A stretch of DNA of 64,000 bases from Streptomyces parvus (GCF_014648875.1 NZ_BMRY01000002.1:186001-250000), one strand, 5' to 3'; positions 42,427-52,253 are shown, counted from the stretch's first letter. A program made the numbers and translations. The notes: generated by a model not told the origin, from the sequence alone.

Positions 42427-42497
42427 GCTTTTCGTGCCGTGCTCGCACGGCGCGGAGGCTCACCCCCCCCGTAGGACATTGAGGAGAACCCGAGCCC

Positions 42498-43517
42498 ATG
42501 TCTGCAGCACTTCCCACGTCCAGCCGCGAATGGCACCTCGTCGCCCGCCCGCACGGCTGGCCCAAGGCCGAGGACTTCGCGCTGCGTGAGGCCGCGGTGG
42601 CCGCTCCGGCCGAAGGCCGCATCCTCGTCCGCAACAAGTACTTCTCGGTCGACCCGTACATGCGCGGCCGGATGAACGACGTGAAGTCGTACACCCCGCC
42701 CTTCAAGCTCGACCACCCCATGGACGGCGGCGCGGTCGGTGAGGTCATCGCCTCGAACGCCGAGGGCTTCGCCGTCGGCGACCACGTCCTGCACGGTCTC
42801 GGCTGGCGCGAGATCGCCTCCCTGCCCGCCAAGCACGCGGTGAAGGTCGACCCCGACGTCGCCCCGCTCTCCGCCTACCTCGGCGTGCTCGGCATGCCCG
42901 GACTCACCGCCTACGCGGGCCTCTTCGAGGTCGCTTCCTTCAAGGAGGGCGACGCGGTCTTCGTCTCCGGCGCGGCCGGGGCCGTCGGCAGCCAGGTCGG
43001 CCAGATGGCGAAGCTCAAGGGTGCCTCCCGGGTCATCGGCTCCGCGGGCTCCGACGAGAAGGTCAACCTCCTCGTCGAGGAGTACGGCTTCGACGCCGCG
43101 TTCAACTACAAGAACGGGCCGGTCCGCGACCAGCTCAAGGCGGCCGCCCCCGACGGCATCGACGTCTACTTCGACAACGTCGGCGGCGAGCACCTCGAAG
43201 CCGCGATCTCCTCGCTCAACGTGCACGGCCGCGCCACCATCTGCGGCATGATCGCGCAGTACAACGCCACCGAGCCGACCCCCGGCCCGAACAACATGGC
43301 GATGATCATCGGCAAGCGGCTGCGCCTCCAGGGCGTCCTGGTGAGCGACCACTCCGACCTCCAGCCGCAGTTCGTCCAGGAGGTCGCCGGCTGGCTGGCC
43401 TCGGGCGAGCTGAAGTTCCAGGAGACCGAGGTCGAAGGCATCGAGAAGGGGTACGACGCGTTCGTCGGCCTGCTGCGCGGCGAGAACACCGGCAAGATGA
43501 TCGTCTCCCTGGTCTGA
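42498..43517 (+). CDS. NADP-dependent MDR oxidoreductase (CurA/leukotriene B4 dehydrogenase type)
   Basis: 339 residues. Zinc-free medium-chain fold: N-terminal WHLVARPHGWPKAEDFALRE, then VSVDPYMRGRM-like YFSVDPYMRGRM, the nucleotide-binding GAAGAVGSQVGQMAKLKG and SAGSDEKV, and DVYFDNVGGEHLEAAISSLN. The family reduces alpha,beta-unsaturated ketones and aldehydes with NADPH. GGAG lies 15 bases before ATG 42498. Placed behind MarR-type operator sites and near ohr, which suggests a response to electrophiles or oxidised lipids. Confidence 0.92.
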   Translation: MSAALPTSSREWHLVARPHGWPKAEDFALREAAVAAPAEGRILVRNKYFSVDPYMRGRMNDVKSYTPPFKLDHPMDGGAVGEVIASNAEGFAVGDHVLHGLGWREIASLPAKHAVKVDPDVAPLSAYLGVLGMPGLTAYAGLFEVASFKEGDAVFVSGAAGAVGSQVGQMAKLKGASRVIGSAGSDEKVNLLVEEYGFDAAFNYKNGPVRDQLKAAAPDGIDVYFDNVGGEHLEAAISSLNVHGRATICGMIAQYNATEPTPGPNNMAMIIGKRLRLQGVLVSDHSDLQPQFVQEVAGWLASGELKFQETEVEGIEKGYDAFVGLLRGENTGKMIVSLV

Positions 43518-43624
43518 CCCGCCTCCTGCCGTCTGCCGGACGCGGCCACGCGTTAGGCTCATCCGCAGGCCGTCGCGATCGTGGGCGCGAGTCGCGGCGC
43601 ACCAACCGGAGGAATCGTCACACC

Positions 43625-44053
43625 ATGACCATCCAGAAGATCGACGTCGCCTACACCGCCGTCGCCACCGCCGAGAACGGCCGCGACGGCCGGGTCTCCT
43701 CCGACGACGGTCAGCTCGACGTCGTCGTGAACCCGCCGAAGGCCATGGGCGGCAGCGGCGCGGGCACCAACCCCGAGCAGCTCTTCGCGGCCGGCTACAG
43801 CGCGTGCTTCCAGGGCGCGCTGGGCGTCGTCGCCCGCCAGGAGAAGGCCGACATCTCCGGCTCGACCGTGACCGCCTCGGTCTCCATCGGCAAGACCGAG
43901 GCCGGCGGCTTCGGCCTGGAGGTCGCGATCAGCGCCTCCATCCCGAACGTCGACGCCGCCACCGCGCAGGCGCTCATCGAGAAGGCCCACCAGGTCTGCC
44001 CGTACTCGAACGCCACCCGCGGCAACATCAAGGTCGAGCTCTCGGTCGCCTGA
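43625..44053 (+). CDS. ohr: organic hydroperoxide resistance protein (Ohr)
   Basis: 142 residues, standard Ohr/OsmC length. Both catalytic cysteines are present, in AAGYSACFQGAL (about 60) and KAHQVCPYSNATRGN (about 125). The latter motif is diagnostic of Ohr rather than OsmC. It reduces organic hydroperoxides through lipoyl-dependent thiols in the cytoplasm. ATG 43625 has GGAGG nine bases upstream. Not obviously paired with a canonical OhrR here; a strong terminator follows. Confidence 0.94.
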   Translation: MTIQKIDVAYTAVATAENGRDGRVSSDDGQLDVVVNPPKAMGGSGAGTNPEQLFAAGYSACFQGALGVVARQEKADISGSTVTASVSIGKTEAGGFGLEVAISASIPNVDAATAQALIEKAHQVCPYSNATRGNIKVELSVA

Positions 44054-44071
44054 CCGCCAGGGACTCCACGC

Positions 44072-44108
44072 GCGAGGACCGCACCCCACCCCGGGGTGCG
44101 GTCCTCGC
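44072..44108 (+). terminator. terminator after ohr
   Basis: Perfect 16-bp stem GCGAGGACCGCACCCC/GGGGTGCGGTCCTCGC with loop ACCCC, 18 bases after the ohr stop. Confidence 0.85.
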
Positions 44109-44137
44109 CGCGTCTCCCACGCCGTACGCTGACGCCC

Positions 44138-44979
<842 letters not shown>

Positions 44980-44983
<4 letters not shown>

Positions 44984-45588
44984 CCGAGCTGCTGGCGGTC
45001 GCCGCCATCACCGTCCTCGCGGTCGTCTCCCCGGGCGCCGACTTCGCGATGGTCGTCCGCAACAGCTATCTCTACGGGCGCACCACCGGCGTCCTCGCGG
45101 CCGCCGGGGTCGCCGCGGGCGTCCTGGTCCACGTCACGTACACGATGCTCGGCGTAGGACTGCTCATCGCCTCGTCCACCGCCCTGTTCACCGCGGTCAA
45201 GCTGGCGGGCGCCGCCTATCTGATCTACATCGGGGTGCGCACCTTCCTGGCCCGCGCCGACCTCGACGTCGACCTGTCGGACCGGCCGGGGCTCTCCCCG
45301 TTCGGGGCGCTGCGCAGCGGCTTCCTGACCAACGCCCTCAACCCGAAGACGACCCTGTTCGTCGTCGCGACCTTCACCCAGGTCGTCGGCCCGGACACCG
45401 CGCTGTGGCAGCAGGCGGGGTACGGGCTGTTCATGTCCGCAGCCCACCTCGGCTGGTTCGCCCTGGTCGCCCTGTTCTTCTCGCACTCCCGGCTGCGCGG
45501 CGCGATGCTGCGCCGGCAGAAGGCGCTGAACCGTTCGATCGGCTCGGTCCTGGTCGGCCTCGGCGTCACCCTGGGCCTGGCCCGCTGA
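44980..45588 (+). CDS. LysE/RhtB-family amino-acid exporter
   Basis: 202 residues with six membrane segments. The family signature VSPGADFAMVVRNSYLYGRT is near residue 17, and FLTNALNPKTTLFVVA near 115. Members export lysine, homoserine, threonine and related amino acids. GTG 44980 overlaps the EI24 stop (GTGA) and starts at the usual MTELLAVAAIT; an in-frame ATG at 44971 is the alternative. Probably co-translated with the EI24 gene. Confidence 0.9.
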
Positions 45589-45612
45589 GCGGAGCACCGT
45601 ACGAGGAGCGTC

Positions 45613-46632
45613 TCAGCGCACCGAGAACGCGTACACGGTGCGCGAGGCGAACTCCTCGCCCGGCCGGAGGACCGTCGACGGGAACTCCGGCCGGTTCGGC
45701 GAGTCCGGGAAGTGCTGCGTCTCCAGCGCGATCCCGGCACACGGCCCGAACGGCCGCCCGTCGAAGTGGTCGGCCGTGTACAGCTGGAGCCCCGGCTCGG
45801 TGGTCCGTACGGTCAGCACCCGCCCGGACCAGGCGTCGTACAGCTCGGCGGCGACGGCGTCCCCGCCCCGGGCCCCCTCGTCCAGCACCAGGTTCTGGTC
45901 GTACCCCGCGCCCACCGCCCGCGTCCGGCGGAAGTCGAACCGGGTCCCGGCCACCGGCGCCACCTCACCGGTCGGCACCGACGCCCCGTCCACCGGGGTG
46001 AAGTACCCCGCCGCGATCCGCAGTTGCTGCCCCAGCGCGCTTCCGCTGTCCGCGCCCGCCAGGTTCCAGTACAGATGGCTGGTCGGGTTCAGCACGGTCG
46101 GCGCGTCGGTCACCGCCCGGTAGCCGAGCACCAGGGCCCCGCCCGGCTCCAGGGTGTACGTCACCGAGAAGTCGAGCCGCCCCGGATACCCCTCGTCCCC
46201 GTCCGCCGAGACCAGGGACATCCGCACCCCGCCCGGCACCGCCACCGCGTCCCACACCCGCTTGTCGAAGCCCCTGGCCCCGCCGTGCAGATGGGTACCA
46301 CCCTCGTTGGCCGTCAGCCGGTGCGTACGCCCGTCCAGCTCGAACGACGCGCCCCCGATCCGGTTCGCATACCGCCCGACCACCGCGCCGAAGTAGGGGC
46401 CCGGGAACTCCTCGTACCCGCCGACATCCGGTAGCCCCAGCGCCACCGGGGCCCGGGAGCCGTCCCGGCCCGGCGCCTCCACGGACTGCACGATCGCGCC
46501 GTACGTCAGGATCCGCACCCGGACCCCGTCCCGCTCCAGCGTCCACCGGCGCACGGGCGTCCCGTCCGCGAGAGCGCCGAAGTCCTCCGCCTGTACCGCC
46601 GTGTCCGTGTCCGTGCCGCTGGTCATGGTCAT
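45613..46632 (-). CDS. galM: aldose 1-epimerase (galactose mutarotase)
   Basis: 339 residues, normal length. FGAVVGRYANRIGGASF is the family's N-terminal signature. NPTSHLYWNLAG has the catalytic His, DQNLVLD holds the substrate Asp region, and ALETQHFPDSPN carries the catalytic Glu. It interconverts alpha- and beta-anomers of aldoses. ATG 46632 has AGGG four bases upstream; ATG 46626 is also possible. The upstream frame to 47628 belongs to the SGNH lipoprotein gene in another frame. It follows that gene by five bases, so the two are probably one transcript. Confidence 0.92.
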   Translation of the reverse strand: MTMTSGTDTDTAVQAEDFGALADGTPVRRWTLERDGVRVRILTYGAIVQSVEAPGRDGSRAPVALGLPDVGGYEEFPGPYFGAVVGRYANRIGGASFELDGRTHRLTANEGGTHLHGGARGFDKRVWDAVAVPGGVRMSLVSADGDEGYPGRLDFSVTYTLEPGGALVLGYRAVTDAPTVLNPTSHLYWNLAGADSGSALGQQLRIAAGYFTPVDGASVPTGEVAPVAGTRFDFRRTRAVGAGYDQNLVLDEGARGGDAVAAELYDAWSGRVLTVRTTEPGLQLYTADHFDGRPFGPCAGIALETQHFPDSPNRPEFPSTVLRPGEEFASRTVYAFSVR

Positions 46633-46637
46633 CGACC

Positions 46638-47567
46638 CTACGCGGGCGGCTCCGCGGCCGTGACGTTGCGGTAGGCGATCTCCGCCAGCCGGGCCTGGCC
46701 GTCGCGGCTCGGGTGGAACCAGTCCCACGGGCTGAGCTGCGTCCCGGTGAACCGGAAGTCGAACACCGCCCCGCCGTCGTAACGGCAGTATCGATCCTTC
46801 GCACAGACGTCCCGCAGCACCTCGTTGTACGCCACCACCCGGTCCTGCACCGCGTCCCGCCGGGCCACGGCGGCGGGCCCGAGATCGTCCGCGTCGGCCA
46901 GCATCGACTGGCAGATCCCGAGGTCCCAGATCTTCTTGCCCAGCTCGTTCACCCGCCCCGTCGACCAGAGCCGCTTCAGGTCCGGCACGCTGGAGACGTA
47001 CACCTGCGCCTTCGGCGCCCCCGCCCGCAGCTGCCGCATCGACGCCTCGAACGACGCCCGGAAGTCCGCCACCGGCGTCATCAGCCGCACCGAGTCCCGG
47101 CACGCGTCGTTCGCGCCCGTCATCACCGTCACCAGCTCCGGCCGCTCCTTCGCCGCCCGCGCCATCTGCTCGGGCAACTGCACCATCCGCGACCCCGACA
47201 CCGCGAGGTTCCAGCTCCGGTCCGCCGCCTTCGACGGGCCCAGCAGCCGCACCGCGAGACTGCGCACGGTGTCGTCCGTGCCGGTCGCCCACGACACCTC
47301 CGGGCAGTCGGCCAGCACCGAACAGGCGTCGAAGCCCCGGGTGATCGAGTCCCCGACCGCCGCGATCGACCCCGGCCGGGGGTTCCAGTCCGGGGTGGGG
47401 GAGGGGGAAGGCGAGGCACTGCGCGAGGCCGCCGGCGCGTTCTGCGACACGCCGCCCTCCGGGCCGCCACCGGAGCATCCGGCCAGCGCCGCCACGCCTA
47501 GCGACGAGAGCGCTGTCAGCGCGGCGGCAGCGGTACGCATCCGTGGGCGTGTCGCACGCTCCGGCAT
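46638..47567 (-). CDS. SGNH/GDSL-hydrolase lipoprotein
   Basis: 309 residues. Lipoprotein signal with hydrophobic AAAALTALSSLGVAALAGC, lipobox LAGC, then a Ser/Pro-rich linker (SRSASPSPSPTPDWNPRPG). SGNH blocks: I GDSITRG (nucleophile Ser about 72), III TGANDACRD, V DWFHPSRDG with Asp and His. It is an esterase or lipase family; the substrate may be acetylated wall polymers or lipids at the cell surface. Four cysteines could pair. GAGGGG precedes ATG 47567 by nine bases. Confidence 0.9.
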   Translation of the reverse strand: MPERATRPRMRTAAAALTALSSLGVAALAGCSGGGPEGGVSQNAPAASRSASPSPSPTPDWNPRPGSIAAVGDSITRGFDACSVLADCPEVSWATGTDDTVRSLAVRLLGPSKAADRSWNLAVSGSRMVQLPEQMARAAKERPELVTVMTGANDACRDSVRLMTPVADFRASFEASMRQLRAGAPKAQVYVSSVPDLKRLWSTGRVNELGKKIWDLGICQSMLADADDLGPAAVARRDAVQDRVVAYNEVLRDVCAKDRYCRYDGGAVFDFRFTGTQLSPWDWFHPSRDGQARLAEIAYRNVTAAEPPA

Positions 47568-47839
47568 CGGTCGGATCCCCTCCGGTCAACCTGTGGCGTA
47601 TGCCTCTGGACATGCCCCCGGCAAGCACATGATCCCCTGGTCGGGGCCGTGCGCGCCCTGCCAGGTGAAACCCGGCGAATCAGGGGCCTGAGACCGACGG
47701 TACGTCACACGGACGGCCCCGGCGCACGGTAGCTTTTTCCCGTCGAACCAGTGGTGTTCCGCCCGCCCGCGCACACACGGACGGCTCCGGTACATTACGT
47801 CACGTCACATACTGTCCCTTTTCAGGAGATTAACTCCCG

Positions 47840-47944
47840 ATGCTGTTTACTGATGACAACCTCGGGCTCTGGCCGGAAAGAGGCGGTACGGACGCGAGGC
47901 CGCTGGGGAAGGCGTACCTCGTCCCACACGGGAGGTTCCGGTGA
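47840..47944 (+). CDS. 34-codon ORF translationally coupled to the DUF3145 gene
   Basis: Begins MLFTDDNLGLWPERGGTD and ends HGRFR. AGGAG lies 11 bases before ATG 47840, slightly far. The TGA stop (47942-47944) overlaps the GTG start of the DUF3145 gene by four bases (GTGA), the usual geometry of translational coupling. The peptide is not repetitive and has plausible codon use. It may be a leader peptide that sets DUF3145 translation or a small protein in its own right. It is too short for codon statistics alone to prove. Confidence 0.45.
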   Translation: MLFTDDNLGLWPERGGTDARPLGKAYLVPHGRFR

Positions 47945-48435
47945 CGACACGTGGAGTCCTGTACGTTCACTCCGCACCGCGCGCGCTCTGCCCACATGTC
48001 GAGTGGGCCGTGGCGGGCGTCCTCGGTGTGCGGGTCCAGCTGGACTGGATCAGACAGCCGGCCGCGCCCGGCACCTGGCGGTCCGAATTCTCCTGGAAGG
48101 GCCGCGCCGGTACGGCCTCGCAGCTCGCCTCCGCGCTGCGCGGCTGGGACCTGCTGCGCTTCGAGGTGACCGCCGAGCCGTGCCCCACCGCCGAGGGCGA
48201 GCGCTACAGCTCCACTCCCGGCCTCGGCATCTTCCACGCCGTCACCGGAATGCACGGCGACATCCTGGTCCCCGAGGACCGGCTGCGGGCGGCCCTGGCG
48301 CGTTCGGTGCGCGGCGAGAGCGACCTGGAGGCCGAGATCGCCTCCCTGCTCGGCAAGCCGTGGGACGACGAGCTGGAGTCCTTCCGCCACGCGGGCGAGG
48401 GCGCACCGGTCCGCTGGCTGCACCAGGTGGTTTGA
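47941..48435 (+). CDS. DUF3145 family protein
   Basis: 164 residues, soluble. Begins MTTRGVLYVHSAPRALCPHV and contains EWAVAGVLGVRVQLDWIRQP and WDLLRFEVTAEPC, features of the actinobacterial DUF3145 family. No enzymatic motif is seen. GTG 47941 has GGGAGG six bases upstream and overlaps the stop of a 34-codon ORF. The gene stands next to, and convergent with, the fatty-acid synthase operon, an arrangement I associate with streptomycetes, but the function is unknown. Confidence 0.88.
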   Translation: MTTRGVLYVHSAPRALCPHVEWAVAGVLGVRVQLDWIRQPAAPGTWRSEFSWKGRAGTASQLASALRGWDLLRFEVTAEPCPTAEGERYSSTPGLGIFHAVTGMHGDILVPEDRLRAALARSVRGESDLEAEIASLLGKPWDDELESFRHAGEGAPVRWLHQVV

Positions 48436-48569
48436 GCCCCTCCGGTGTTCCTGGCCTCGCGGTGACCGGCGGGCAAATCAAGCCCTCCGGTGCTCCTGAC
48501 CTCGCGGTGACCGGGGCGCATTTCAAGCCCCTCCGGCGATTGAGGAGCGGGGTCCGGGGCAGCGCCCCG
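48431..48569. repeat. cluster of intergenic dispersed repeats
   Basis: Two direct copies, about 47 bp apart, of a unit reading (g)agcc(c)ctccggtg-ttcctg-cctcgcggtgaccgg (48435 and 48481), then a third, related unit from 48523 (aagcccctccggcgattgag) ending in a GGGGCAGCGCCCC hairpin. This last form is a common streptomycete intergenic repeat. It lies between convergent genes. Confidence 0.65.
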
Positions 48570-48578
48570 AAGAACGAT

Positions 48579-48613
48579 GAAGCCCGCCTCCCGAACACCG
48601 GGAAGCGGGCTTC
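48579..48613. terminator. bidirectional terminator between DUF3145 and fabF
   Basis: GAAGCCCGC/GCGGGCTTC 9-bp outer stem with an inner CCCG/CGGG pairing around AACAC, between convergent genes. Confidence 0.8.
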
Positions 48614-48642
48614 ACACGTAGAGGCGGCCGGAGGGCCTGGCG

Positions 48643-49905
48643 TCACACGGACCGGAACGCCAGCACCACGTTGTGCCCACCGAACCCGAACGAGTTGTTG
48701 ATCGCCGCGATCGGCCCCTCGGGCAGCGCCCGGGGCTCACCGCGCACGACGTCCGCCTCGACCGCCTCGTCGAGGTCGTCGACGTTGATGGTAGGCGGTG
48801 CCGTGCGGTGGTGCAGCGCGAGGACGGTGGCCACCGTCTCGATGCCGCCCGCGCCACCCAGCAGGTGACCCGTCATCGACTTCGTCGCGGAGATCGCGAC
48901 ATGGTCCAGGTCGTCGCCCAGCACCTTCCGGAGCGCCTTGATCTCCGCGATGTCACCCTGCGGCGTCGACGTGGCGTGCGCGTTGAGGTGGACCACCTCG
49001 GACGGCTTGAGGTCGCTGGAGTCCAGCAGGTTCTGCATCGCGGCCGCGATGCCCCGCCCGGTGGGCTCGGGCTGCGCGATGTGGTGGGCGTCGGCCGACA
49101 GACCCTGGCCCAGCACCTCGCAGTAGACCTTCGCGCCACGCTTGGCGGCGTGCTCGGCGGACTCCAGGATGACGACGCCCGCACCCTCGCCGAGGACGAA
49201 GCCGTCCCGGCCGGTGTCGTACGGACGCGAGGCCTTCTCGGGCTCGTCGTTGTTCTTGGACATCGCCATCATGTTGGCGAACGCGGCGATCGGCAGCGGG
49301 TGGATCGCCGCCTCCGTGCCACCGGCGACGACCACGTCGGCACGGCCGGTACGGATCATCTCCACGGCGTACCCGATGGCCTCCGCGCCGGACGCGCAGG
49401 CCGAGACGGGCGTGTGGACACCGGCCTGGGCGTTGACCTCCAGGCCGACGTTGGCCGCCGGGCCGTTGGGCATGAGCATGGGCACGGTGTGCGGGGAGAC
49501 GCGGCGTACGCCCTTCTCCTTCAGCACGTCGTACTGGTCGAGCAGGGTGATCACGCCGCCGATGCCGGAGGCGATGACCGAGCCGAGGCGCTCGGGCGCG
49601 ATGGCCTCGTCCTCGCCGGCCTTGGCGGTGAAGCCCGCGTCCGCCCAGGCCTCGCGGGCCGCGATCAGCGCGAACTGCGCCGAGCGGTCCAGCTTGCGGG
49701 CCAGCGGGCGGGGAAGGACGTCGCCCGGGTCGACCGCCGCGAGGGCGGCGATCCGGACGGGCAGATCGGCGAAGCGCTCGCCTTCGAGAGGCTTGACGCC
49801 GGACCGGCCGGCCATCAGACCTTCCCAGGTCGATGCGGAGTCGCCACCCAGCGGAGTGGTTGCGCCGATACCGGTGACGACCACGGTGCGATTGGTCGAG
49901 TTCAC
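48643..49905 (-). CDS. fabF: 3-oxoacyl-ACP synthase II
   Basis: 420 residues. Thiolase-fold condensing enzyme with nucleophile Cys in TPVSACASGAEA (about 165), His in HLNAHATSTPQGD (about 305) and His in TKSMTGHLLGGAGG (about 340). It extends acyl-ACP with malonyl-ACP. GTG 49905 has GGAGAAG eight bases upstream; the longer open frame beyond has no site. Last gene of the fabD-fabH-acpP-fabF operon, 76 bases after acpP. Confidence 0.97.
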   Translation of the reverse strand: MNSTNRTVVVTGIGATTPLGGDSASTWEGLMAGRSGVKPLEGERFADLPVRIAALAAVDPGDVLPRPLARKLDRSAQFALIAAREAWADAGFTAKAGEDEAIAPERLGSVIASGIGGVITLLDQYDVLKEKGVRRVSPHTVPMLMPNGPAANVGLEVNAQAGVHTPVSACASGAEAIGYAVEMIRTGRADVVVAGGTEAAIHPLPIAAFANMMAMSKNNDEPEKASRPYDTGRDGFVLGEGAGVVILESAEHAAKRGAKVYCEVLGQGLSADAHHIAQPEPTGRGIAAAMQNLLDSSDLKPSEVVHLNAHATSTPQGDIAEIKALRKVLGDDLDHVAISATKSMTGHLLGGAGGIETVATVLALHHRTAPPTINVDDLDEAVEADVVRGEPRALPEGPIAAINNSFGFGGHNVVLAFRSV

Positions 49906-49981
49906 TGGAAAATCTTCTCCACGTGTAGAGGGTCGTGAATCAGCGGCGCCACCGCCGGGTGGCGACACAGCCGGGCTGGGA

Positions 49982-50230
49982 TCAGCCCTGGTGCTTCAGG
50001 ATGTAGTCGGCGGCGTCGCCGACGGTCTTGAGGTTCTTGACGTCCTCGTCGGGGATCTTCACGTCGAAGCGCTCCTCGGCGGCGACGACGACCTCGACCA
50101 TGGACAGCGAGTCGACGTCCAGGTCGTCGGTGAAGGACTTGTCCAGCTTGACGTCCTCGACCGGGATACCGGCGATCTCGTTGACGATGTCGGCGAGACC
50201 GGTGACGATCTCTTCCTGCGTGGCGGCCAT
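49982..50230 (-). CDS. acpP: acyl carrier protein
   Basis: 82 residues, acidic. DDLDVDSLSMVE carries the Ser for phosphopantetheine attachment (about 41). Single copy in the FAS operon, so it is the primary-metabolism ACP. A GGAGCGCC ribosome-binding site precedes ATG 50230. The 64-bp spacing to fabH and 76 bp to fabF may allow higher ACP expression. Confidence 0.97.
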   Translation of the reverse strand: MAATQEEIVTGLADIVNEIAGIPVEDVKLDKSFTDDLDVDSLSMVEVVVAAEERFDVKIPDEDVKNLKTVGDAADYILKHQG

Positions 50231-50294
50231 CTTGGCGCTCCTTCGGTGGGTTTCTTCGGTGTTTCGTAGCTACGGACCCAAAGGTCCGGTGTGC

Positions 50295-51326
50295 CTAGGG
50301 GAGGGTAACGACCGTCGCGGCGTAGACGAGACCCGCCCCGAAGCCGATGACGAGCGCGGTGTCGCCGCTCTTCGCCTGACCGGTCGCCAGAAGCCGCTCC
50401 ATGGCGAGCGGGATCGAGGCGGCGGACGTGTTGCCGGTGGACTCGATGTCACGGGCGACCGTGACATGCTCCGGCAGCTTCAGGGTCTTCACCATCGAGT
50501 CGATGATCCGCATGTTGGCCTGGTGCGGGATGAAGACGTCCAGGTCCTCCGGGGCGATCCCGGCCGCGTCCAGCGCCTGCTGGGCGACCTTCGCCATCTC
50601 GAAGACGGCCCAGCGGAAGACCGCCTGGCCCTCCTGTGTGATGGCGGGGAACTTGACCTCGCCCTTCGAGTCGAGCGGCAGCTGCGAAACGTCGCCGAGG
50701 CGGAACTCGTTCCAGCCGACCGTCTGCTTGATGGTCTCGGACTTGTCGCCCTCGGAGCCCCACACGGTCGGGCCGATGGCCGGCTCCTGGGAGGGGCCGA
50801 CGACGACCGCGCCCGCGCCGTCACCGAACAGGAAGGCCGTCGCACGGTCCTCCAGGTCGGTGAGGTCGCTGAGCCGCTCGACGCCGATCACCAGTACGTA
50901 CTCCGCCGAGCCCTCGACGACCATGCCCTTGGCGAGGGTGAGGCCGTAGCCGAAGCCCGCGCAGCCGGCCGAGATGTCGAAGGCGGCGGGCTTGCCCGAG
51001 CCGATCCGGTGCGCGATCTCGGTGGCGACGGCCGGGGTCTGCTTGAAGTGCGAGACGGTCGAGACGACGACCGCGCCGATCTGCTCGGGGTCGATACCCG
51101 CGTCGGCGATGGCCTTGCCGGACGCCTCGATCGACATCGCGGCCACGGTCTCCTCCTCGGAGGCCCAGTGGCGGGTGACGATGCCGGAGCGGGAGCGGAT
51201 CCACTCGTCGGACGAGTCGATCGTCTCGAGGATCACCTCGTTCGGCACGACCCGGGTCGGGCGGTAGCCGCCGACTCCGAGGATCCGTGCGTACGGGGCG
51301 CCCTGGCTGGGCTTGATCTTCGACAT
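50295..51326 (-). CDS. fabH: 3-oxoacyl-ACP synthase III
   Basis: 343 residues. Catalytic triad visible: Cys in DISAGCAGFGYGL (about 122), His in FIPHQANMRI (about 265) and Asn in ESTGNTSAASIP (about 295). It starts fatty-acid synthesis by condensing acyl-CoA with malonyl-ACP and, in streptomycetes, uses branched starters. Starts 9 bases after fabD, so it is transcribed and probably translated with it. Confidence 0.97.
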   Translation of the reverse strand: MSKIKPSQGAPYARILGVGGYRPTRVVPNEVILETIDSSDEWIRSRSGIVTRHWASEEETVAAMSIEASGKAIADAGIDPEQIGAVVVSTVSHFKQTPAVATEIAHRIGSGKPAAFDISAGCAGFGYGLTLAKGMVVEGSAEYVLVIGVERLSDLTDLEDRATAFLFGDGAGAVVVGPSQEPAIGPTVWGSEGDKSETIKQTVGWNEFRLGDVSQLPLDSKGEVKFPAITQEGQAVFRWAVFEMAKVAQQALDAAGIAPEDLDVFIPHQANMRIIDSMVKTLKLPEHVTVARDIESTGNTSAASIPLAMERLLATGQAKSGDTALVIGFGAGLVYAATVVTLP

Positions 51327-51335
51327 GCTCGCTCC

Positions 51336-52253
51336 TTAGACGCCTGCGTGCTCGGAGATGAGCGCGCGGGCCGCGTCGAGGTCGTCGGGGGTCTTCAGCG
51401 CGAGCGTCCTCACACCGGGCAGCGCGCGCTTGGCGAGCCCGGTCAGGGTGCCGCCGGGGCTCAGCTCGACGAGTGCGGTGACCCCCAGGGACTGGAAGGT
51501 CTCCATGCACAGGTCCCAGCGGACCGGGTTGGCGACCTGCCCGACCAGTCGGGCGACGACCTCGGTGCCGGTGGCCACGGTGTGGCCGTCGGCGTTGGAA
51601 ACGTAGCGCACGGTCGGGTCGGAGACGGTGAGGTCGCCGACCGCCGCGCGCAGCTTCTCCACGGCCGGGGCCATGTGGTGCGTGTGGAACGCGCCGGCCA
51701 CCTTCAGCACGACGACCCGGCGCACGCCCTCGGGCGGGTCGGCCTCCAGGGCGGCGATCTGGGCGGCGGTGCCGGCGGCGACGATCTGGCCGCTGCCGTT
51801 GATGTTGGCCGGGGTCAGTCCGAGCTTCTCCAGGTGCGGCACCGACACGGCGGGGTCGCCGCCGAGGAGGGCCGCCATCCCGGTCTCGGTGACCGCGGCG
51901 GCCTCGGCCATGCCGAGCCCCCGGGTCCGGACGAAGCGCAGGGCGGCCTCGTCCTCGATGACACCGGCGAGCGCGGCGGCGGTGATCTCACCGACGCTGT
52001 GGCCCGCGACGACGTCGGGGGCGGCGGCGTCCAGAGCGGTCGCCGAGAGCAGACCGGCGGCCACCAGGAGCGGCTGTGCCACGGCGGTGTCGCGGATCTC
52101 GTCCGCGTCGGCCTTCGTGCCGAAGTGGGCAAGGTCGAGCCCGATGGCGTCGGACCAGGCCGCGATGCGGTCGGCGGCACCGGGGAGGTCGAGCCAGGGA
52201 GTCAGGAAGCCGGGCGTCTGAGCGCCTTGGCCGGGAGCGACGAGTACGAGCAC
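51336..52253 (-). CDS. fabD: malonyl-CoA:ACP transacylase
   Basis: 305 residues. Begins LVLVAPGQGAQTPGFL; active-site Ser in VAGHSVGEITAAAL (about 92) and His in GAFHTHHMAP (about 200). It loads malonyl from CoA onto ACP and in streptomycetes also serves polyketide synthases. GTG 52253 is chosen because AGAGAG lies seven bases upstream; GTG 52259, in frame, leaves only one base. First gene of the operon, behind the dyad at 52322. Confidence 0.96.
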   Translation of the reverse strand: MLVLVAPGQGAQTPGFLTPWLDLPGAADRIAAWSDAIGLDLAHFGTKADADEIRDTAVAQPLLVAAGLLSATALDAAAPDVVAGHSVGEITAAALAGVIEDEAALRFVRTRGLGMAEAAAVTETGMAALLGGDPAVSVPHLEKLGLTPANINGSGQIVAAGTAAQIAALEADPPEGVRRVVVLKVAGAFHTHHMAPAVEKLRAAVGDLTVSDPTVRYVSNADGHTVATGTEVVARLVGQVANPVRWDLCMETFQSLGVTALVELSPGGTLTGLAKRALPGVRTLALKTPDDLDAARALISEHAGV

